From: Arachis hypogaea
Lineage: Eukaryota; Streptophyta; Magnoliopsida; Fabales; Fabaceae
Direction of reading: 5' to 3'
DNA length: 64,000 nt
Assembly (NCBI RefSeq): GCF_003086295.3
Contig: NC_092052.1
Coordinates: 14,724,346-14,788,345, forward strand
The translations under genes were made by a program, and so were the position numbers. Under the pieces are notes generated by a model. That model saw only the letters and a program-made list of their open reading frames with translations, had not been told where the DNA came from and made no database searches. Below, piece after piece: positions 1 to 9,090 of this stretch (the first letter of the stretch is position 1; each line of letters starts with the position of its first letter).

Positions 1-410
1 TCATCTTTACGCTGCGACGGTGCCATTTGCTGCTTCGAATTCGAAGAAGATGATTATGTTCAAACCTTGCCTCTTTGCTCACAAATCTTCCATGTTGATT
101 GCATCGATGCTTGGCTTCGTTCCCACACAAGCTACCCTCTCTGCCGCGTGGGGTTCTCTCTGCCACTTTGCTGTTTGCTCCCATGTTCGCCGCCACAGGA
201 TCCGACCAAGTCTTGACGCCGACGAATATGGCTCAAAATCAGTAGGGGAAGTAAGGGATTGGACCCCAGTTGCAAGGAGAAGAATTCAATTCGGTCGAAG
301 GGGAGTGGAGCGCGGTAGATTTCGATAGATTTTCATAGGAACAGAAAAACCTAGAATGAATGAAAAGAGAACTGTGAGGTTGAGAATGAGGCACTTGAAG
401 TTGAGTTTAG
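1..410 (+). pseudogene. RING-H2 (ATL-type) E3 ubiquitin ligase remnant, cut by window edge
   Basis: Frame 1 is open from the window edge to a stop at 214-216 and reads as the core of an ATL-type RING-H2 finger: a FEFEEDDYVQTLPLC segment, then FHVDCIDAWLRSH and PLC. Such fingers bind two zinc ions and recruit E2 enzymes. Several ligands are missing: the first Cys of the leading CxxC is Gly, the His after LPLC is Gln, and the Cys before PLC is Tyr. After the stop, similarity seems to continue in another frame (IRPSLDADEYGS near 198-236), as in ATL proteins downstream of the finger, so at least one frameshift is present. I call it a pseudogene. The 5' part lies outside the window. Family assignment is from remembered consensus. 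Confidence 0.6.
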
Positions 411-1175
411 TTGTTCGTACGGTTTTAGGGTTGGGAATAAATTTCTGCATCTGAGATTGCAGAGTTTCTTCTTCTGCGGGCTTTGGGTTTAATAGAAAAT
501 TGGATATCTCCACCATTGTTACACCAATTGAGGTTGTGAATTCTAACTCTGGTCCCTGGGTTTTGTGTATTCAAACTCTGGCATGTGCTTAAATTGGCTG
601 AACTGGGTGTTTCATGATGGGGTGAAGTTTTGAGCTTATAGATGAAGGTTGGGAACCGGTCCGGGAGTAGTAGAGGTGGTGATGGCGGTGGTAGTGACGG
701 TGGTAATGGTGGTGAAGAAGAGTTTAAGTAGTAGTGGGATTTGAGATTAGAAAAGTGGTGGTGAAGATAAGGGTAATTTAAGAATTTTAGGTGATTTGTT
801 AGTATTTGGATAATTTTGTTGTGCGGAATCCATATTTCATTGGTACAAATGGTAATTTCCTTCTTTTATGGATAGATATGTCAGCGTTTTCAAATTTTCT
901 GGGTACAAATGGTAGTTTACTCAATCTATCAATTTTCAATTTCACCTTCCGTTCTTCACTTCTTCAAGACCTGCATCAAGCTCACACGTCACAAACTCTG
1001 CAAGTTCAGCATCACCATTATCACCATCCATAGTAATAAAATTAACCCTATCTTAATCGTTCATAGAAACACAACAACAAAGCAATAATCAAATTCAAAC
1101 CTCACGCCCAATAACAACACCCCAAATAAACCCCCTTAAAAAATTCAATTTTTCATATACCAATTTGGATTCAAA
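411..1175. other. Non-coding spacer, no gene recognised
   Basis: Moderately AT-rich sequence with a GGT/GGTGGT-rich patch near 670-720. Only short open frames occur. I see no domain, splice pattern or terminal repeat here. It may include decayed 3' sequence of the RING remnant. Confidence 0.4.
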
Positions 1176-1469
1176 TTAAAACCTAATTGAATAGCTTTTT
1201 TTTTTTGTATTTTTAATTTTATTTTCTCTCTCTAACTTAAACCCTAAATTGTCAAAGAAAATAAGTTTCCCAAATTCATAGTCATAGACGCAGCCACCAA
1301 ATTTCAAAAGAACCCCAATTTCTGGAAGGACTTCCACCCACCTGAGAATCTCAGCTGTCGTATAATAGCCGTCGCTGCAGCAAACGATGGCCCCCACTTT
1401 TAGCAGTTCATGATTGTCGGCTGCGTGAAACACATGGCAATGTTTTCCATTGACACCGTCCAAACTCAC
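1176..1469 (-). CDS. Unrecognised 97-codon frame, possible gene fragment
   Basis: An ATG-initiated frame whose first ~80 residues have balanced, protein-like composition (CHVFHAADNHELLKVG, YYTTAEILRWVEVLP, LLKFGGCVYDYEFGK), while the last ~20 are Lys/Asn-rich read-through. Base composition over 1250-1490 is richer in G+C than its surroundings, which fits an old exon. I do not recognise the family. No introns, promoter or flanking exons were identified. It could be chance or a transposed exon fragment. Confidence 0.2.
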   Translation of the reverse strand: MSLDGVNGKHCHVFHAADNHELLKVGAIVCCSDGYYTTAEILRWVEVLPEIGVLLKFGGCVYDYEFGKLIFFDNLGFKLERENKIKNTKKKSYSIRF

Positions 1470-1479
1470 ATATAAGCCC

Positions 1480-2640
1480 TGGGCTCCTGCCCGTCATCGG
1501 TCACCGAAAGAAAAGATGAACAAATTTTTAATTTGGTTTTTGAAAAATTGGTTTTGTTTTATTTTTCTGTTGAGATTATTAGATTAAGATTTAATTTTAA
1601 TTTTTTTATTATAAGAGAGTAGTTTGGTCACAATAATAAAAAAATATTTAATTTTTTAACAAAATTAATCATAAAAACACATATGTTTATTTATAATTAT
1701 TTATAAGGATATTGTGATATATATATATATATATAATATTTTTTTAAAAAATAAAAAAATAAATAATGACTAAAAAAATATAATCTAAGTGATAATTGTT
1801 TTTTTATTTATTTTATTTATCGTATTGATACGTATAAATTAATCATTATTATTTTTATTCAGTAATAATTTGTACTCATATTATAAATATTTTACACACA
1901 GTCAATAAACATATAATTTATACTTATATTTATTAGAATTTTACATACATAAATTAATATATTTTATACCTATATTTTTACAAAATTACACACATAAATT
2001 AGTCAAATTTTACACCTATACTTTGTATTTTCTATATAAAAAAAAGTTGAAAATTTATCATTTACACTTGTTAGCAAAAAGATGCTTTAATTTCCTATTG
2101 AATATTTTGTTATCTTTTACTGTATACTACTCTTTGGATTCGGCGCATGAATTATCATGCATGCAGAGATACTGTTTATTTTAGTACCTGAAATTAGTTT
2201 GATATGTCAATTTCGTCTTTGACATTTTAAAGCAACCAATTAAATCTCTAATTTCTGAAAATATGATTTTTATTTGTCTTTCAGCCTTTCACTCTTTCCA
2301 AACTTATCATCACATTGGAAAGATTGGATAGTACAATGTTGATTTAGACAAATGAATATCACACACATAGTGTAAGTCTGTAACGATTCTTTGCCAGTTT
2401 GACGATAGAGGCCTGCTACACATACAAGTTTTTTTTGCTTACCAAGTCTTACAAGTCTAATAAAATACATGCATTACACTTAATTAACGTATTACACACT
2501 TCCACATTTAAGAGTAAATAAAACGCACGTTATTCAACAACTTCCTGTTTCCAAAGCACGCTACTCACCATACATTATGAACGACTCTTCTTCTTCTTCC
2601 TCCATGAAAACAATTTTCTTGCCAAATTTGAAGATAATGG
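1480..2640. other. AT-rich intergenic sequence
   Basis: Low-complexity AT-rich DNA with a short (AT)n run near 1720-1735 and several imperfect 'tttacacataaatta'-like repeats at 1890-2010. No coding frame with protein-like composition and no paired terminal repeats were found. Confidence 0.5.
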
Positions 2641-2645
2641 AACTT

Positions 2646-2846
2646 TAGAAATACACCCAAACGATTACAGAAATACACCCCAACGATTACAGAAATACAC
2701 CCAAAGGATTACAAAAATACACCCAAACGGTTACAGGAATTCACCCAAACGATTATAGAAATACACCCAAAGGATTACAGAAATATATCCAAAGGATTAC
2801 AAAAATACACCCAAAGGATTTCAGAAATACACCCAAAATTCGTTGA
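2646..2846. repeat. 22-bp minisatellite, about nine copies
   Basis: Tandem copies of a unit close to GAAATACACCCAAAGGATTACA. Variation is concentrated at one position (aaaCgatt versus aaaGgatt) with a few single-base changes. The array runs directly into the purine-rich tract that follows, so both may belong to one repeat or mobile element. Confidence 0.85.
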
Positions 2847-2994
2847 AGTACATCTTATGTATATTTCAGAACTCTTTCTCTTTCTCCTCCTCATCTTCTG
2901 CTGCTTCTTCTTCTTCAAAAACGATTTCAGAGCTTGATATCAAAAAACAATGGAAATTGAGAATAATGAAGAAAAAAACAGAGAGAAAAGCACA

Positions 2995-3306
2995 TAAATG
3001 AAGAAGAAGAACAGAAAGAGGAAGAAGAACGTGCAGCAAGAAGAAGAAGAAGAAGAAGAAGAAGAAGAAGAAGGAGAAAGAGAAGGTAAGAAACGAAAGA
3101 AAAGAAGAAGAAGAGGAAGAGGAAGAAGAACGTGCAAGAAGAAGAAGAACGAGAAAGAGAAAGCAAGAAACAAAAGAAAAGAAGAAGAAGAAGAAGAAGA
3201 AGAGGAAGAGGAAGAAGAACGTGCAGCAAGAAGAAGAAGGAGGAGAAAGAGAAGGCAAGAAACGAAAGAAAAGAAGAAGAAGAAGAGGAAGAGGAAGAAG
3301 AAGAAG
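2995..3306. repeat. Purine-only GAA/GAG-rich tract with ~95-bp higher-order units
   Basis: About 310 bases of almost pure purine on the plus strand (poly-Glu/Lys/Arg in plus frames, poly-Ser/Phe/Leu in minus frames). A landmark word GAAGAACGTGCA recurs near 3023, 3122 and 3215, giving roughly three higher-order units. The long overlapping frames here are compositional artefacts, not genes. Such mirror-like purine tracts can adopt triplex DNA; that is general knowledge, not shown here. Confidence 0.85.
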
Positions 3307-3359
3307 AACATATACCTTACATTGCGTTTTTGAGATTTATTCGTTAATTAATTTGTAAA

Positions 3360-3386
3360 GCATACAAGCCCTAATGACTTGTATGC
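3360..3386. repeat. Short perfect inverted repeat (9-bp stem)
   Basis: GCATACAAG, a 9-base spacer, then CTTGTATGC. It lies about 50 bp after the purine tract and could mark the end of the repeat unit that includes the minisatellite. Function is unknown. Confidence 0.5.
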
Positions 3387-3757
3387 AGAGCTTTTCTATT
3401 GACGTTAACCTCTTTATACTTAGATCAATACGATGTCAGAAAATAGTTTATAAAATTTAATTAAATTAAAATTAATAGACATCAATTAAATCACATAAAC
3501 TAATATCGCATAAGTCACCAAAAAAAAAACTAATATAGCATACCATATTGATTAGAATTAAATAATGTTCACGTAAATTAACCATTATGCATACCATTTA
3601 ATTGCTCGCAGCAAACTACATTAATATGGAGAGCTTAATTATTTTAAAGAAATTCAAGAACTAAACTCATTTATCGTACAAACTTTAAAAATCAAAATGT
3701 ACATTATCTCGATACGATTTACATTTTACAGTATATGCTAGGAGCAAAAGCCGATGA

Positions 3758-3979
3758 TTGTCTTTGCCACTTTTAACAGATCTAGAGCCGTTGAAACCCA
3801 TAGGGTATTATGGAGCAAGAAACTTTGTGCTGTGCAAAAACCAGGCATCCCCAAATGAATCTCCATCAAAGACACATCATAAGGGAATTTTTGATTGGAA
3901 AAGGTTAAACAAATCACTTAGTTTTGGAAGGCTTCGTTTTATTCTGCATTGTACTGTTAGTGGCGAGGCCAAAGCCTAA
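3758..3979 (+). CDS. Unrecognised 73-codon frame, possible exon fragment
   Basis: A plus-strand frame with protein-like composition (LLTDLEPLKPIGYYGARNF, FDWKRLNKSLSFGRLRF). It sits just after a polypyrimidine stretch and an AG acceptor-like site near 3730, so it could be one exon of a decayed gene. I do not recognise a family, and neighbouring sequence shows no matching exons. Treat as hypothetical. Confidence 0.2.
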   Translation: MSLPLLTDLEPLKPIGYYGARNFVLCKNQASPNESPSKTHHKGIFDWKRLNKSLSFGRLRFILHCTVSGEAKA

Positions 3980-5201
3980 TGCTACCTGTTGTTTGATTCA
4001 TTAATATATAGGTATTAGTCTAATAATTTAATAATGTATTTTTAGCATATATTTTTAAATATTATTGGCTGATAAAAATAATAAATTTTGCTGATTTTTT
4101 AATAATTCTTATGTTCAACACTTGTTTCCTCAAGCTAGCGTTATAAGGAGACAAATAAATTGGAGGTTAAATATATTGCTTTTTAATTTTGATATGATTT
4201 TGAATTATCTGATTTTTACTATAAATATGTGAATTATACATGTAGATATGGTCATGTTTGAAATTCACCTTCAAGGTATTCACTTTTCACTTTTCACAAT
4301 TAGCCCCACTGTATTCTATTATAATTTTTTTAGAAAAAGTATAATTTGTCTCGACAAATTCCTTTATCAAAAAATTCTTTTTATAATAAAAGCTAAAATT
4401 CGCTCTCAATAAATTTGATTTTAAAAAATTAAAAAAAATTACGATTCCAACAAATTACTTTTTAAAAAATTTAAAATAAAAAATATAATTTGCCACAGCA
4501 ATTTCACTTTAAATATAAAAAAATGACAATTTGTCCGATACATTTTTTTAATCCCCATATTTTTGAAAAACCACAAAAAAGCCTATTTTGTGATATCACT
4601 CAAAAAAGCTTGTACATTTCTACCAATTTGGCCATTTATTTACTCTTAAAATTATTATAAATATCAATATACCATACAAGTCTCATACTTATCTTCTTAA
4701 GATACTTTTTAAAACAATATGATATTAAATATCTAAAAAAAATTTTGGAAAAATTAAAAAAAAAATTTGGTAAAAAAAAGGGTCAGCTAACCAAGGGAAC
4801 TAGTCCAATTTAAAGCTGGTTCGTCTTATTAATTTGAATGGAAAAAGTTCGATATGGTTGAACTGGTTTAGAAGCCAATTTTATATTCAATTGAATAATT
4901 AATGTATATATGTATGAGATCCCATATCTATGTATATTGCTATAGTATAAAAGGTTATATAAATCTCACTAAATTGAATTTTTAATTTTTTATCATTCAC
5001 ATTAAAGATAAAGTATGAGTTAATACAGTGTACAAAATTTTTATATTTATGCATATACCATAATTCCACCAAAAACATATAAGTTATTAAAAATCATCGG
5101 TTGAGCACTAATATATACTTGAACCAACAGAAAGTAGGCCAAATTTGCATGTTTGGATCTATTGGTAACTCTTAAACCATGGTTTGCGCACAAATCATGT
5201 T
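3980..5201. other. AT-rich intergenic sequence
   Basis: AT-rich DNA with no convincing coding frame and no terminal repeats. A 'ggttcgtctt...gaactggttt' patch at 4820-4870 resembles decayed repeat sequence but cannot be delimited. Confidence 0.45.
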
Positions 5202-5206
5202 TTTAT

Positions 5207-5754
5207 TGTTAGGAAATTATTTTAATTTTTTAATTTGTTTGTAGGTAATATATATATTAATTATAATAATAAATTATACTATTTTAAATTAAATAATTTA
5301 TATAATGGTGATTTTATTTATTATTATAAATGCTAAATTGAATAAGTCATTATTATTTTTAATTTGGAATTAAATGAGAATAAAATCATATATTATCTTT
5401 TGTTCTTTAGATAATTATCTTTTTGAATTTTAGATATATTATCTTTTGGGATTTAAATATTATTTTATTTGGGTTTTAGAGTTTAATGGGTGTCATGCTC
5501 AAATATAAATAGACCTTCAGAGTTTCGGTCTCCAATATACCAAAGCCACCTTTGTTGCTCTTTCCTCGTCAAAAAAGTTACAATTCAGCCATCTAGAAAT
5601 AAAAGTTTTGGTCGAGGAAGATCGAAAGAACCACAAAATCTAAATCCTTCCATCAATTTCTGACTCTTATGAATAAAGGTATGCTTTCGCATTATGTTAT
5701 ATTTGGTGATTTAATATGGATGATCTGAATTATTGAAATTAATTTATTCTAACA
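5207..5754 (+). repeat. 5' LTR of copia element A
   Basis: Direct partner of 12135-12689. It contains a TATAAATA-like box near 5503-5510 (CAAATATAAATAGACC), the probable retrotransposon promoter. Ends are TG...CA. Confidence 0.9.
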
Positions 5755-5772
5755 AATAATATCAAAGTCATC
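5755..5772 (+). promoter_or_regulatory. Decayed primer-binding site of element A
   Basis: Just inside the 5' LTR the sequence TAATATCAAAGTCAT aligns with the usual plant copia initiator-Met tRNA site TGGTATCAGAGCCAT. The differences are all G-to-A or C-to-T, the pattern expected from deamination of methylated cytosine. Probably no longer usable. Confidence 0.7.
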
Positions 5773-5948
5773 CATAATTTAATCATCAAAATATTCAGTT
5801 TGTTATTCCTTTTGAATTAATATATGTATATGCGTACGTCGTATACATTTAAAATTTTTTATACTGTAAAATTATATACATATATATTTTTTAAACATCC
5901 TTACGTGGTTCGCTTTATTGCTACTGCATATATATAATTTATTATGTG

Positions 5949-6412
5949 CCTGCATTATATATATATATATGTGTGTTTGCTACGGTACGATTATAAATTC
6001 ATACGTATCGATATAATTAAAATGTGGACAAACTAAAACACGACACGTGGATTATATTTTCCACATTAATAATTAATTTTTTTTTTTAAATATATATCAT
6101 ATCAATTATTTTACTAAACTATCCTTATACTTTAATAAAAAAAATATTTTTTTATTTAATATTACAAAAAGACTAAAATATCCTTTTTTACATTAAACAA
6201 AAATTATTTTAATTTTTTTAATTTAATCAAAATTTAATTAACTTTAATTTTATAATTTTAAATTAAAATTAATTTAAAAATTAAAATCAAAATACATCTC
6301 ATTATTTATATACATTGAAAAATTAATTCATTGATCATAAACCCTAATCTAATCTCTCTCATCCCAATTCATACAAAAAAAATACATCTAAACAATTTTC
6401 CTTCATCATTGA
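5949..6412 (+). repeat. Left inverted arm of the WAK-carrying element
   Basis: Pairs with 6882-7346 in opposite orientation. Its inner ~40 bases (about 6397-6440) recur in direct orientation at about 6814-6853, so the inner boundary was rearranged or duplicated. Confidence 0.75.
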
Positions 6413-6449
6413 ATAATAATCTACCAATAAAATACAACGTCAACGGCAC

Positions 6450-6798
6450 GCGAATCAACGAAACCAGTTACGATAAGATCTTCAACTTGACACACTTCAG
6501 CTTCTCATCGAGTAAAAACAAGCTCACAGTGGTTGGTTGCAACACAATTGGAGAAGTAGTAGAGTATAATGTTATAGAGAGAAGAAATTATGCCACTGGG
6601 TGCTTTTCAGTGTGCCTCAGTGTTAATGAAACAACTAGCGGGATCTGCACTGGCTTCGGTTGTTGCCAGAGCCCAATACCGGCAAATGGCCTATCGGATA
6701 TTGGTATTGGATCTTATAGTAGTGGTGCTGACAGCTACAACGCCGTTTTTTCCTTCATCAACTCCTGTGGCTATGCGTTTGCGGCGGAGGATGGAGCC
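6450..6798 (+). pseudogene. Captured GUB_WAK (wall-associated kinase galacturonan-binding) exon fragment
   Basis: The frame opening at 6331 contains, from about residue 50, the hallmark order of the GUB_WAK_bind ectodomain: FSFSSSKNKLTVVGC, then TGCFSVC, GICTGFGCCQSPIP, and near the end INSCGYAFAAEDGA. The Cys spacing (VGC, TGC..C, GxCxGxGCC, CxYAF) is what I know for wall-associated kinases, which bind cell-wall pectin outside the plasma membrane. No signal peptide, EGF repeats, transmembrane segment or kinase is present. Upstream residues come from the TIR arm and are not part of the domain. It stops after EDGA. This is a gene fragment inside a transposon; whether it is transcribed is unknown. 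Confidence 0.75.
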
Positions 6799-6881
6799 TA
6801 AAATTTTTTTTATCATTGAATATCAATCTACCGATAAAATACAACTTCATCCCTAAAATGATAAAGAAAAATTGATAAATT

Positions 6882-7346
6882 GATATTCAATGATGAAGAA
6901 AAATTGTTTAGATGTGTTCTTTTTGGTATGAACTGGGGTGAGAAAGATTAGATTAGGGTTCATGATCAATAAATTAATTTTTCAATGTATATGAATAATG
7001 AAATGTATTTTGATTTTGATTTTTAAATTAATTTTAATTTAAAATTATAAAATTAAAGTTAATTAAATTTTGATCAAATTAAAAAAATTAAAATAATTTT
7101 TGTTTAATATAAAAAAGGATATTTTAGTCTTTTGTAATATTAAATAAAAAAATATTTTTTATTTTTATTAAAGTATAAAGATAATTTAGTAAAATAATTG
7201 ATATGATATATATTTAAAAAAAAATTAATTATTGATGTGAAAAATATAATTCATGTGTCGTGTTTTAATTTGTCCATATTTTAATTATATAAATACGTAT
7301 GAATTTATGATCGTACCGTAACAAACATCATATATATATATATGCC
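6882..7346 (-). repeat. Right inverted arm of the WAK-carrying element
   Basis: Reverse-complement copy of the left arm, with substitutions and short indels. The outer end runs into (AT)n and TATGCC before the possible target duplication. Confidence 0.75.
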
Positions 7347-7542
7347 ATTATGGGTTAGTTCTCTTTATAGTATTATGTATGTAAATTTGGAGACATAATT
7401 ATGTTGTTTTTCGGCTATACACATTGCTGTGTGTTGGTGATGGATACGTCTTGTGTCTGGTTATTTCTTTTCTTTTTGAGATGATGCTTATAAAATTATT
7501 TTGATAAATAAAATTAATTGGTTATCTTTTTGGAATATAAGG

Positions 7543-8146
7543 ATTAATATGTATATGTCACTTATGTAAATATTAGTTTATCTAAAAGAAGATTTATATT
7601 TGGCCAAGTTATATGTACATATTAATAATAAAAAAAATAATTAATTGTTACATAAAGAAACTAATAACAATTTGAATTATTATACCTATCTATTTTATAA
7701 AGATTTGGTTTTGGAATAAATTGATTGAACATTATGCTGCCAAAGTAGCCACTTTTGTGAAAATTGATTTATTTAACACATTAGGAATATGGTGATATGT
7801 AATTCATACGAATATTGATCGGCCCAAAGAAAGGTCTGTATTTGGCTAAATTACATACACATATTAATGGTAAATACATATTTGGGTAACTAATTAAGAA
7901 TAAAGTAATGCTTATTATTTATCCGAACAATAATCCGCTCAAAAAAAATTTATTGTTTGGCCAAATAATAAGCATTGCACACTTTTGTTTATTTTCTATT
8001 AATTATGCGGTCAATAATCGGCCCAAAGGAAGATTATTATTTAGCCAATTAATAGAAAATATATGCGGTAATAAATAGGTTGCGAAGTTTAAGTTTCCAT
8101 GTGCGCATTAAGTCGGTCCAAAAAAAGGCTTAATGTGTGACAGGAA
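7543..8146 (+). repeat. Array of five long stem-loops in the leader of element A
   Basis: Five consecutive foldable units at about 7543-7626, 7780-7868, 7905-7978, 7990-8061 and 8095-8146. Each has a stem whose sequence differs from the others and, in units 2, 4 and 5, a terminal loop close to CGGYCCAAARRAAG; units 1 and 3 have related, more decayed loops (TAAAAGAA, CCGCTCAAAAAAAA). The 3' arm usually holds TTTGGCCAA or a variant, opposite a bulge. Unit 3 pairs GTAATGCTTATTATTT with its complement before the bulge. The array ends about 160 bp before the gag ATG. A packaging, dimerisation or translation role is possible but only inferred. Confidence 0.7.
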
Positions 8147-8306
8147 TTTTGACAATATTTGATTACTGCAATGAGAGTATCACTTACAGTTAATTTTTCT
8201 ATCCAAAGATTGAAAATTAATATTGTTCTAGATATCTCAATATGGATTTTTTTCTCATTATTTAACTAATGTTTACTGCACGTTTATTTGTTCTAATTCA
8301 GAAACT

Positions 8307-9090
8307 ATGACTTTAGCTACTAATGTTTCTGCACAAATTAGCAGTATTTCTATGCTGAATGGTTCAAACTTTAAAGTTTGGAAGGATACCGTAGAGATTG
8401 TCCTCGATTGTATGGATCTAGATATAGCTCTTCGAGAGGAGAAACCCACTTCCACTCCGGAAAACCTCAATGAGGTTAAAATAGAGAAGTGGGAGAGATC
8501 CAATCGAATGAGCATTATGATCATGAAACGCTCAATTCCTGAGGCGTTTCGGGACTCAATTACTGAGGATAAAATGTCAAACAGTTCCTAAAGGATGTTG
8601 AAAATTTTTTTACTAAGAATGAAAAGGCATAGGCAAGTAGTCTTTTGAGCAAACTTGTCTTCATGAGGTATAAAGTAAAGGGAACCTAAGGGAGTACATT
8701 ATGGAAATGTCTCATCTTGCTTCAAAATTGAAAGCACTAAAGTTAGAGTTGTCTGAAGATTTACTCATGCATTTCATTTTGATTTCCCTTCCTGCACACT
8801 TTGGACAATTCAAAGTGAGTTATAACACTCTGAAGGACACTTGGTCCTTAAATGAGCTTATATCTCATTGTGTGCAAGAAGAAGAGAGGTACAGTAAGAT
8901 AAAACTGAAAGTGCTCACATGACTTCATCTTCTCAGTATAAAAGAAGCGTGATACTACTGCGGATGTGCCTTCTCAGCAGAAAAAACCTAAGAAACAGGA
9001 TCAAGTTTTAACCTGTTTCTTCTATAAGAAGGTGGGACACATGAAGGATTGTACCAAATATGCCACCTGGCATGTAAAGAAGGGTATAAT
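8307..9090 (+). pseudogene. gag remnant of copia element A
   Basis: Begins at the ATG at 8307 with a copia-type Gag N-terminus (SMLNGSNFKVWKDTVEIVL, DLDIALREEKP). A frameshift or stop occurs near 8590; the frame resumes at about 8701 (LASKLKALKLELSEDLLMHFILISLP) and again at 8966. The zinc knuckle near 9020-9055 reads CFFYKKVGHMKDC, with Tyr in place of the second Cys, so it is probably inactive. Gag would form the virus-like particle. Several breaks make it non-functional. Confidence 0.8.

Larger units (their letters stand above)
5949..7346. mobile_element. Long-TIR (MULE-like) element carrying a WAK gene fragment, nested in element A
   Basis: Two arms of about 460 bp (roughly 5949-6412 and 6882-7346) are inverted copies with scattered mismatches; shared landmarks include TACGGTACGAT, CATACGTAT, the CACGAC(A)C region and CATAAACCCTAATCTAATCT. 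The centre (6450-6798) encodes part of a wall-associated-kinase ectodomain. A possible 8-bp target duplication is ATTATGTG (5941-5948) and ATTATGGG (7347-7354), one mismatch. Long TIRs, small size and a captured host exon fit a Pack-MULE, but the superfamily is inferred and the exact ends are uncertain because the outermost bases are (AT)n. Confidence 0.7.

Noticed and set aside
2866..3347. Overlapping long frames of poly-Ser/Phe/Leu (minus) and poly-Glu/Lys/Arg (plus)
   Set aside because: They follow from a GAA/GAG purine tract; no non-repetitive protein sequence is present.
8273..8524. 83-codon minus frame opposite gag of element A
   Set aside because: Shadow of the gag coding sequence.
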